Positions 28,901 through 40,900 of a stretch of 64,000 bases of DNA are shown one piece after another (the first letter of the stretch is position 1; every line of letters begins with the position of its first letter). The stretch spans positions 13,469,653 through 13,533,652 of the forward strand of contig NC_079478.1 of the NCBI RefSeq assembly GCF_026230105.1, read 5' to 3'. The translations under genes and the position numbers were made by a program. Origin of the DNA: Diorhabda sublineata (lineage: Eukaryota; Arthropoda; Insecta; Coleoptera; Chrysomelidae). Under the pieces are notes generated by a model. The model saw nothing but the letters and a program-made list of their open reading frames with translations, was not told the origin of the DNA and made no database searches.

Positions 28901-31900
28901 CAAAATCCCTGCTAAAAGTTTGTTAAATATGTTACCGTCTAATAATTATTCAAAAAAATACGACAGTGGTTGTGATAGTGGACATGCCTCTAGGGACTTG
29001 AATAGAGGTGGTAGCTATAGGGAAAGGTCTTTGTCGAGATCAAGAAACTCGTTGGGATCCGGCATGGGATCCCGATCTATTAGTCTAACTTCCTTGAATT
29101 CAGAAGGATATATTGTAAGTTATGTTCAAAATGGTTTTTTCAATATAATTCCATATTTAATTTACTAAAATCGGAAAATAGGGAGAGATTAAATGTAAAA
29201 TTTATTTTATGTTTGCTTTTTTATAATCGTTTCCTAGTTTCTATGATTTTAGTGTAGTTATTGCTGGAAACACATTAATTTTCTTGAAATATAATTCGTG
29301 GTTGTTACTAAAACATGTTCAAAAAATTTGATTAACAATATATCAAAATATTCTTTAGTCAAATAGATACGAAATCTCAAAATTAAAATTTATTTTATCA
29401 CAGTGTAAGATTTTGAATGTATGAACGTAAACATTTCAAAATAAATATGTTGTAAAATACGAGGGTCGCTACTTAAGTTTTACATTTATCATTGAACATG
29501 GTTTTATTGTTTTTCATATATATACTTTTGCATGCGTTTTAACGAATTGTCGAAGCATGTTTTTCATTTCTATTGAGATACCTCCAAAACAAGTAATTTG
29601 AACGCATCAAGCTCTTCTTCAGATGTAGAAAAACGTTGATCTCCCAATTTTTTTTTGATCTGAATAAATTATTGGGTGCCAAACAAGCACTGTACGGCGC
29701 ACGATCCATCAAATCGATTTTTCGAACATATCTGGCAAACTGGCTTGTGTACCATTCAGAATTGACCGTTCTACGTTTAGTCCGAGTACCGGCCGCTGAA
29801 AAACGCACCTGAATAGACGAAAATAATGATATAGGAGTTATAGTCCCTAGTCAGTTGATTTTTTAAATTTTGGTATAGTCGCTTAGCTTATTAGTTAAAG
29901 CATGATTTTGGTATCAAATAAAAGCTTGAACTTTCTAGTTTTAGAAAAAAAAATGGTTGCCTAGTTTTATAGCCTAGCCTCTGACTATTCCAATTTGCTA
30001 GTGTTCAAAAATAGTTGCCTCAAATGGGTAGTGCGTTCGACGACAGTCGGACTTACGGGTTTTATGCCCGACGTGTACTGCCTTTACTGCCAATTCATGA
30101 AAATGTAATTTCTGATAAAAAGAAAATTGTACTTAATTTTTGTTTGCTGGTCGCGAGCCGAATAGTTGATAAAATTTAATGGGAAATACATATATTTAGG
30201 TATAACGTTCTTATGGAGTATCTTATAGCGTACACTCGGGTTTCCCGTCTTCAAAGTGGGCTGCCAAAATTTCTAACAGTCAGAGGCTAGGCAACCATTT
30301 TTTTTCTAAAACTAGAAAGTTCAAGCTTTCATTTGATATCAAAATCATCCTTTAACTAATAAGCTAAACAACTATATCAAAATTTAAAAAATAAAAAAAA
30401 GGTTGCCTAGTTAAGTGACTGACTGGGGACTATAACTTTGTCTATTTGAGTACTCCTTTTCCAATCATATATGTCCGATCAGGTGCCTTTTTGAGCGGCC
30501 CGCTCTTCGCCTATTTGCTCTAATGGAACGGTGGCGACATGTCCAGTTATTCCGAAAAAATGGGTAAACATTTGCTTTGAAGTGGCTCGTACGTAAACAT
30601 ATTTTGTTGGATTTGGTTTTTCTTGATAGAACCTTAAAGTCGATTTTTATTTAGTTACGGGTTCATATTCATAAATCCATGATTCGTCGCCTGTCGAATC
30701 TTACAGACGTCTTTTGAGGCATCGCGATTGAATTTCTTTAGCATTCATTTGCATCAAATCGAAAATATCTTTTTGACAGCCAAATGTTTATGCAATATTA
30801 AATGTAGGTATGTCACATAATGATCTTGCAGTATCAGTTTACGCACAACAGCCTATTTGGAACGACCCATACGAAATTCACCCTGTAGCGAAGTGCGACT
30901 ACCACGGAATTCTGAAAATTAGTGAAACGCGGTGGCTCCAGATAGTTCTTCATTACCAAAAGTCGGCACACTGCTGTTTGTTAATTCAACTCAAAAGTCA
31001 CAGAAAATCACCGCACGAAAAATGGTCGCGATTTAATTTCATGTTTTCACCAAGATGTTTCAAGTACCTGTAAACATTCGTATTACAACACGTTCTGAGG
31101 TACGTTCACCATTAAAAATTTCAAACTTCAGTGTTGCCATATCTCAAAACTTAAGAAGCAAACCTCGTATTTTGTCCTCTAACGATTTGACGGTTGGGTG
31201 GTTAGGTATTCCCCATGTAGTGATATGGTTGCGAATTTTTTGGAAAATCAATCATTTATACGAGCTTTTAGTTAATTGAGGTTATACATGTAAAATAGCT
31301 TCGATAGCTCAAGTGTTCATAACGCAGCTTATAGTCCCATTAGTCCAGTCATCTTAGTTCACCTCGGAACTTGTCATATCCAGGTATTAATTTATATTTT
31401 GACACTTTAAAAATTGTATCAAATGCAGGGAGTATACATGTATATTAAAATATATGATCGTAAATCACTAAAATCGACTTTTTACACATTTTTGCAATTC
31501 TTTCGTTTCCTATGGGGTTTTTCGCTATTTGTATTTCATATTAATATTGAAGTTGGTTGAAATCCCTACAACTTTAGTCTGAAAAATTTTTTTTATACAT
31601 TAATACGGTGAAAATAAAATTTGTTATCATAACTAATGATGATTACATAATATAACTGTTCAAAAATAACTGAAAGATTTAATGTACATACCATGAAGTG
31701 AGAAAGTTTAATATATAGGGTAAACTCACACTTCATGGTTTTACTATTTTTCCACACATTACAACCTTTTTTTCTAATTGTATCACATGTTAATGAATTT
31801 TAACTTTACTCAATAGAGTATTTTTTAGCTAATTTTTAAAAAATAATTGTTTCTAAAGTACCAAATAATAATTGAATGTTAGTTTTTATCACACAGATAA

Positions 31901-34900
31901 ATTGTAATTGAAAAACCAGCCCTGAATTTATTATCATCAAATTTGTGACGATAATTCCAAGGTTAATGTGCTTCTACAAAACAGCGAGTTCTAATTTTAA
32001 AGCTCAAAAAAATGCATCAACGTCGTTTAATGTAAATACATCAAAATCGTTCAACATTCCAGTAAAACACAATTAAAAACATAGACGCCTACACATGACG
32101 TTGACAAGACAAGTTTCCTAAATGTTGTTTTTGAATCTGTATTATTTACTTTCATCAAGTTTAAAATAGATACCGACGATTAATAGATAACACACATCAA
32201 AGTGTAAGAAAATATATTTATATCTCTTTCAATAACACCCTAAGGTAGGGTTTCTCAACCTTCTCAACGCTGCGACCCCCTTTTTAGAAAAATTCATCCG
32301 GTTAAACTTGAAAGAGAGGTTTCCCTATTCATATTCACGAGAATCTCAATCACTCTATACAGGGTGTCCCAGAAATAGCACGCCAGGCTGACACGGGAGG
32401 TAGATCAGCTTTAGATCTATCAAATAAAAGCAACATGACCTCAGTAAAAGTTTTTTAGTTTTCGAGATATTAACACTTTTAGGTTTTTTCAGAAAATCTC
32501 TACTTTTTGCCCTATTTTTCTCTGTTATGGGCATAAAAAACCTCTAATTTATAATTCTTTTTTTTTCTGGGCTACCACTAATAGTTGGTTGAGACAACCC
32601 AGTATTCATTTTAATAAAAAGTAGCACGACATTAACAAAAAAAAACAATTCAATCTTACCTTTTGTTTCAAAGCGAAAACCTTAACTAAAGTTTGGTTAG
32701 CGACTGTGAAAAAAAAATGTACCAGACTGAGTCAGCACCAATTTAAAATAAATTTATGGACCGGGATCCTCAATGGGCAAATAATTGGCCCATTCGAACT
32801 CCCTGCTACCCTTAATGCAGCAATGTATTTAGAATTTTTACAAAATGATCTACCCATTCTTTTGGAAGATGTGTCTCTTGAGACAAGAAGAAGAATGTGG
32901 CTGCAGAATGATGGGTGCCCTGCTCACTATGCCCGCGCAGTTAGAGCTTATCTGGATGACACATACCCAAGAAGATGGATTGGCCGGCTAGGACCAATTT
33001 TGTGGCCTCCACGCTCCCCAGACCTAAACCCACTGGACTTTTTCTACTGGGGATGTTTAAAAGATAAAGTGTACAGTAAACCAATTCGATCGGTCGATGA
33101 ATTGCGGCAACGAATCAATGAAGCAGCTCGCGAAATTACTAATTTAAGTTTAGGACGTTTAAAGACACAGTTTTTAAGAAGATGCAGGTGGCAGAAATTT
33201 TGAAAATCTGCTATAATAGTTTATTCAATGTAAATTCTGAATGGTAAATATTTATTTGAATGTTGTAATTGTAAAATCTAATGAAAATAAAAAAAATTCA
33301 ACCCTATGTTCTGTACCCAAATTATTTTGATGCCAGCCTACAACAACAATTATAATAGGATAATGGATAACTCTATTAGACATTGCTAAACTAAAAAGCG
33401 ATTACAGTAACTAAAAAGTTGTAAGTTGAGGACAAAAGTCGGCTTAACTTTGTATTACGTATTATTTTTTATTTGAAGTATTGCGAAAGTAGTACGACTT
33501 CAATGACTATACTTGATATTATTTAATTTTTAGTAAAAAAAGCTCTGAATATTATACCATTTTTTAAAGAGCACTAAGTAGGCTAGTTTTTAAGAACATT
33601 TTCTGACTCAGTCTGGTACATTTTTTTTCACAGTCGCTAACCAAACTTTAGTTAAGGTTTTCGCTTTGAAACAAAAGGTAAGATTGAGTTGTTTTTTTTT
33701 TGTTAATGTCGTGCTACTTTTTATTAAAATGAATACTGGGTTGTCTCAACCAACTATTAGTGGTAGCCCAGAAAAAAAAGAATTATAAATTAGCGGTTTT
33801 TTATGCCCATAACAGACAAAAATAGGGCAAAAAGTGGAGATTTTCTGAAAAAACCTAAAAGTGTTAATATCTCGAAAACTAAAAAACTTTTACTGAGGTC
33901 ATGTTGTTTTTATTTGATAGATCTAAAGCTGATCTACCTCCCGTGTCAGCCTGGCGTGCAATTTCTGGGACACCCTGTATAAGGGGCTCTCAACCTTTTC
34001 AACGCTGCGACTCCCTTTTTAACTTGCGAATTTCTGAACATGAAAATTCTTAATTATAAAATGAAAAATTTGTAACCAAATAAAAATTATAATGGTACTG
34101 TATATAGATATTTATAAAAGCATTTGCATATATAATAATTATTTATGTATCAAGGATACTGAGTAGATGATTATGCATGAGCGGCATGAAAGTCAAAAAT
34201 CCAAAACGAACCAAGATATTGAAAGTCTCGACGAAATTGCATTAAAAGCTAGAAAGGAAACTCAACCTAGAAAATACAGAGAAAATCACCAGTTTTTGAG
34301 ATAGGTATCAGAAAACACCGTAGAAAACATCTGTGCTGTTGGAGTAGTTATTATCTAAATATTCGATGATAAAGAAGAATTTGATGGGAAATAAAAATAT
34401 TTTCAATTGTCACAAATATTTCAAGGAATTAAATACCACCGCGGCATATTACTTTGATTTACTAAGACAGTTGCGTCAAAAATTATCGGAAAAAGTCGCG
34501 CAATTCTGCCGAGGTATGCGCTTGCTTCATGACAATACCACACTGCTTTGCTTTTCTCAGATATTACTACTTTTTGTTCGAAAAGCTGAAGACCGAGTTA
34601 CGGGGTAATAGATTTAACAGCGGCGATGAAATTAAACAGGCGGTATGCGAACATTTTGACTCCAAGTGAATCATATATTTATAATGGTATAGAAGCTTTA
34701 GTCAAACGTTTTTTATTTACGTCCCTTCTTTCTATCTTAGGCTAAGATCTTATGGACCATACTACATATAACTGAAAGGGTGATTATTTAGAATTGGGGC
34801 TCCAGGCAAACATCGTTCCAAACAATTGTTCACGCATTTGGGATTGTTCCTGATGGTACAAATAGTAAATTTAAGGCGGAGGAGACATATTATTTCCATT

Positions 34901-37900
34901 ATTTTAGACATCACATGGTACAACTTACATATGATAAATTAATGAAATTACTATTTGTACCCTCAGAAACAACCCCAAAAGCGTGAAAATTTTCTGGAAC
35001 GATTTTTGCCTGGAGTCCCAATTCTAAATAATTACCACTGAAAGTACTGGGGGAAAACGGCTGGTCTATAGCTTATTTTTTGTTATAATTGCGGGTACAG
35101 CTACAGCTAAATTTTTTCCTGTCGTCGGCCATTTGGCTGGTGAACGGGTTTAAGTTACGGGTTCCACCTAATGATTATGAGAAAATTATCTAAGAAGTCG
35201 AAAGAAATTTTCCGTTGGATAAGGAAGTTTCCTATTGTATTTAGAGAAAATGGACTGTCTAGTGGTAATTTAGGGGGTGAGAAAAGTATCGTTGACAGCG
35301 GAATTGTTCGATTCGTTGGTGTAGTAAGAAATTCAGATCAAACGAATAAGCAATTAATGAAACTGAAGCCTATTTTGGGGCTAAAGACAAATCCTTCTAC
35401 AAGCACGGCATCGAGAAGTTGGAATCATTGTATTACTCTTGAAGGAGATTACATTGATGAATAAAATCTGTTCGTTTGCTTTTAGCAAGGTCAGACGTAT
35501 TTGAATCTACGTTGAAAATTTTTCATTTTATACAGGGTGTGTATAAAAAGTCTTGAAAGTTTAACTTCATAAATATCAAATTTCATTATTTTTTTAAATA
35601 GAACCACCCGGTTTTTTCTATGCATTCAGGGGTAAAAAATAAGGCAAATTCATGGTGTTGTCTAAATTTTATTTTGGCCCGTTGATACAAACACTAAGAA
35701 ATAAAAAAGTATTTTTGTTTATCTTGTCAAGGTCTGTGAAAAAAATCAAATCAAATTGTATTGACTAATCCTATTTCAACTTTTAGTCGTTTCCGAGATA
35801 TTTGAGGTTTTAAACTATAATTGTATTTTTTAATATGTTGTAATAATTGATACTTATTTAACTGTCATTAGTCAATTGTTGATATTTTCGAAAATCGTTA
35901 AGTAAAATTTAGACCACACCTGCATCTCTAAAAATTTCAAAATTAGATTTCAAAAATGTATCAATATACAGGGTGTTCCATTTAAAATAACAAAGTTACA
36001 GTCGACTTACGATAGAACCGTACTTTAAATTTCTCGAGAATTATTCCTAATAAACATATTTGTTTAAGAGTAGGATATTTTTATAACTTTTTGTTTTTGA
36101 TAAACATTTCCTATTTAATTTTTTTTTTCAAAAATGCAATATCCAGTGTGTACAGTATTTCAATATAGAATTAGCAAAACAAGGGAAAACGTCAAATATT
36201 TATTAATTAACCATTATATAGGTATAGGACATATATGTATGAAAAAACTCTTATTTTTATACGCCTTCCATTAAAGGTATAATATACAGGGGGTACCAAA
36301 AAAACTGAGATTTTGTTACTTACAGAATTCGAAACTCATACAGTAAAAAAATACACTTAATATTATTCTAGCCTAGAAAATCACAAAAATTTAATAAAAC
36401 TAGGTTTTGTGTTTGAAATTTCATTTTGCAAATGATGCCATATATCCTCAATTTCATGCTGCGAAATTTACCAATAAAAAAACGTAATAAAATATAGGGT
36501 GTTTCATGTAAAATTCCAAAGTCGATGTCGATACTGAAGAATTGGGACACCCTGTATAATTTAAAAGTCAATAATCTGAAAATTCCTTCAAAGAACTTTT
36601 GTAATTTGTATTTTTTTTTTGATATCTCTTACAGGTTCTGCGAAAAGTATATGGATCACCTTATGTTTGACACCCTGTAAATTGGTAAACTTTGTGTCAT
36701 AAAAATTCATCTACAGAGCATTGTAATCTACCTAGGAAGAAACTACCATAGAAACACTAAATAATTATCTCCTTATGTTTCCAAAAAACATGCTAAATCC
36801 TTAGTAATTCATAATTTCGCCACCCTTGTTCAAGATGTAATAGAACTTACCAAAATAAAAAATCGCTATTTCGCATCTTTTACAACAATGTTTCGGCTTT
36901 CACGGATTCCTCTAATATATACAGTTACTGTAAAATGCACTAAAATAATAGCAAGAAACAATATTTTGTAAAGAATCCTTGGGTGTTATATCTTTAATGC
37001 AGCGTAGCTAACAATTCTAAAAAAATCACTTTGAACTCTAAAACTTGAACTTGATGCAAAAATTCTTTCCACCTTCGGCAACGTTTTATTTTATTATTCA
37101 TTTGTTATAGAGCGGGACAGATCGAAGTAGTCGATCTAGAATAAGTAGTTCGTCAGATATTCGAAACGAGAACGGCGAAATCGATTATAAAAAATTATAC
37201 GAAGAGCAGCTAGCAGAAAATGAGAGACTGAAAGAAAAACTCAGAAAATCCGATGAGGAACTCAGAGATACCAAACAGACATTGGAAAAAATCAATTTGG
37301 TTGTAAGTATTTACAATTATCAGTACAGTATTTTAATATTTTTTTTTTAAATAAAAAAAACTGATTATTTCTAGTATTGCTAATATTAATAGTGAATTGT
37401 GGGCACAAAAAGGTAAAAAGTTTGTTTTTCGTCCAAATTAAAATGTAATTGTTCGAATCAAAGTAAAAACATTCGAAATTCAAAAGATGAAAATCAGCGG
37501 CGCCTAAAGCTTAATTAAAAGAAACCTTTTATCGCAACGTAATGTTTGAGGCGCGATTACAAGAGAACGGCATCTTTTACACCAATTTACTGATAAAGCT
37601 TTTTTCAGAAAATTTAATTTCTATAAGAAAAATTTTTCAGATTGAATATTGACACACAATAACCGTATTTATATATCGTATATATTTTTACAGTATCGTT
37701 AAAAAAATTTTGGCCCAGTCACAGGGTATGTGGCAGTTGCCAATACAAACTTTCTTATTTTAAATGCAAATCCATGTATATCATTTATTTTTTGAATTCA
37801 TTAACTAGTCCACCTTTTTACTGATATGAATTTGAAAAAATTACAGAAATACCTCGCTTTACGCGAAGGATGCGTTCCGATCAAATTCGTGCTAAGCGAA

Positions 37901-40900
37901 ATACGCGTATAACGAGGTCAATGAAACAAGCAAAAACATTAAAAACTATTTTTGAGTTTTTTCAGTGGACTTTTTCTTGCGGTCACGTAAAATTTTTGCC
38001 GCATATATTTAACACGGTTTGCATACCTTACATTAGACTTATTGATAACATTCTTTCTTCTGACGGTTCTTCTTCATTTATTTGCGAAGTATTTTGCATT
38101 TTCATTGATTCTTCATCGTTCAAAGGCGCTACGAATTTTTCGAGCTCCTCGACTGCAATACTTCCAAGATTCCATCATAACTGTCTTATAGTATTATCAA
38201 CTGGTTATCTACTTGATGCCTCTACCACATCAAGCCGAAGGTTTCTCCAAACTTAGTTCACACAGCTCAACTTCACTTCATTCCAAGATGCAGTAATGTT
38301 TTGTCCAGCACTCATAATGTTATAGGACCAATCATGCATAAATTATTGTCCTCCTCCAATCAGCTGATCAAATGTGTGAAGTTTGCTATAACCCCATGGT
38401 CCATAGGCTGTGGAATTGAGTTGGTATTTGGTAGCAAAAACATCACGTCTATTTCCAAACCCCTCGGTGACTCCAATATTGGATGATGACCAGGTGTATT
38501 GTCAAGAAGTAATAAAACTTTTGGAGGCAGTTTGTCCATTACGATTGCAGTACGCTTTGACATTTGGACAAAAGGTGTTTGTATACCAGTCGGTAAAAAC
38601 CTGTCTTGTTATCAGCCTTTTCGATTGGATCGCTAAATAACTGGTAAACTATCTTTATCAGTGCTGCGCCTAGCGCGAGATGTTTCCGACTCATACCAGC
38701 AAAGGTTTCAATTTGAAGTCTCCAGTGGCATTTATACCCAAAAGAATCGATCTTTGACTACTATAAAACCACTTGTCTGCCTTTCTTCTTTGGAAATAAA
38801 AGTTCGAGATTCCAATAGAAAGTAGTATATAATTGTATTGCTGGGTAGGAAATTTGGACGCAGTTAGTGTATATGCGCTTGCTGCTTCGCCAGTTATACG
38901 AAAGTTATACAAATTTAATCGTCTCTTCAATTTTTCAAACCAGCCATTGCTGGCAACGAAAGATGATGCGGAAGTGGTTTCACCTTCTTGTTGTTTAAGG
39001 TGGCCTTACAAAGAAATCGTTTTAGCGTATATGATATCTTGACTCATTGGAGCATCGTTTTTATTCATATTTTCAATCCAACCAGCATTTGCTCCATTCT
39101 TTCTTCGCGCTAGTAGGCGTTCCAAAAATTCTAGAAAATAAAGAGTTCTGAAAAAATAATATAAACAACTCGCCGCTGTTTATAAAAAGTCATTCCAAAG
39201 GCGCCGACAACTTGCAGATAACATTAGTTTCTCTCGGACCAAAAAATGCACATTCATTTGCCAAATGAAATCAAATCGATATAATCTTTTCCCACATTCC
39301 GCAATAATTTTAGGGCATATTTACTGTAAAGTGCCTTCTAGTCTGTAAACGACTTTTATATGGACTTATATACGACTTATATACTAATTATTATCTATTA
39401 GTATTACCTATAATTTCGTTACTCATTGTGGTTCTCTTCTGTATATTGAAATTCAATCTTATTTGCTTTTTGCAAAATATGATATTGACTCTGACAATTT
39501 ACGTATTTATAGTAATCGATAGATCATCTACGTCATGAATATCAAAATAATTTTTTTTGTTTTAACAATAAAGATTAATTTTTCTTTACCATATGTACAA
39601 GGACTTTCCCAACAATTATCGAATTATTTCAATAAACATGATATTAGTATAAGTCATAAAAAACATAATACATTATCCATATATTTCACTAAACTTGAAT
39701 GTAAAATACCCAAAAACAAGAGAAGTAATAATATTGTGACGTTGTATACATAGGGCAAATATCTCAGTATTTAGAAAATAGACTAAATGGTCATTAATAG
39801 GATAAAAAAATAAAACTGCATTCTCGAACCATGAAATATCAAAACATAAATTCAATTATAAAGATTCAAAAATTCTTGGAACAGAATCTAATACCATTTG
39901 AGATTTAAAATTAATCTTGTTAAAAAATTATTTTGATATTCATGATGTACGTGATAATATTAATACACAAATTCTCGAATCATATTTTGATAAAAACTGA
40001 AAGTAGTCGAAACGTCAAATTAAAAAAAATATAATTTTAAAACCGAAGGGACCTAAAATCAAGAACATTTAGAAGCATAAACTTATATAATTATGTATTA
40101 TTTGCAAAAAAGAAAGTTTAAATTGACCACTATCATATGACATAACCACTACAATTTTTTTTTTTTAGAAAAAAATGCGTATTTAAAAATAAAAATCGAG
40201 GTGTCCGCTTATTTATTTATTAACGAATTTATTGCATTTCGTTATCCAATATTGTACTTATTTTCATGTTTATAAGTGAAATTATAGCCTTGACGTATTA
40301 TTTGAAGCTTGTATAAAAGTTAGTTATCCGCATTTCAATATATTAAAACGCCAAAAATGGGAATAATTATCATAAAATTATTAAGAATTCTTGTAACATG
40401 AGTATGCTGAGCAAAATCCCATTCCATTCTCTTATCATGTACTTGGTTAAATGGTAGAGTAATTTTTTTAACCATAGGTATTGATAAAAATTATTTGAAT
40501 ATGGTTGTCAAAATTTCTCTTTTTCCAGACAAGTAAAAATTCTTTATCAGAGTTAGAAAAGCGCGAAAGGAGAGCTATGGAAAGAAAATTGAGCGAGATG
40601 GAAGAGGAACTGAAGGTTTGTACTGGACAATCTTATTTTCTATTCCTTTTTTTCACCAATTTCTTCTTTCTACACACTCATGTTTCTATTTCCTTTATTA
40701 CATCAAAACATTATAGTTAAATAGTGTTAGCTATTGTTTAGAGCAATGCTTTGTTCTTTATTTCATTTCGATTTATTAAATAAGCAAAGCCTTGTAGAAA
40801 AAAAATGTCATATGAATCCATTTCATACACAACACACAAACACATCACACATCAAGTAGATAAATACCAACTAGGCACTTCGGTAGCCTCATGTTACAAA

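Larger units (their letters stand above)
29115..37110. other. Second half of the long MYPT intron
   Basis: Filled mostly by nested mobile elements: a mariner with internal foldback (29458-31169), the long-TIR element (32358-33979), mariner pieces, a MITE and a cluster of TACAGGGTG-type termini. 31200-32240 and 36700-37100 show no named feature. Confidence 0.6.

Noticed and set aside
28647..29114. Treating the MSFFSK exon as an internal cassette of the long MYPT form
   Set aside because: The only good acceptor (ending 28660) puts TAA in frame after the phase-0 exon at 18892, and no phase-0 AG was seen inside the frame.
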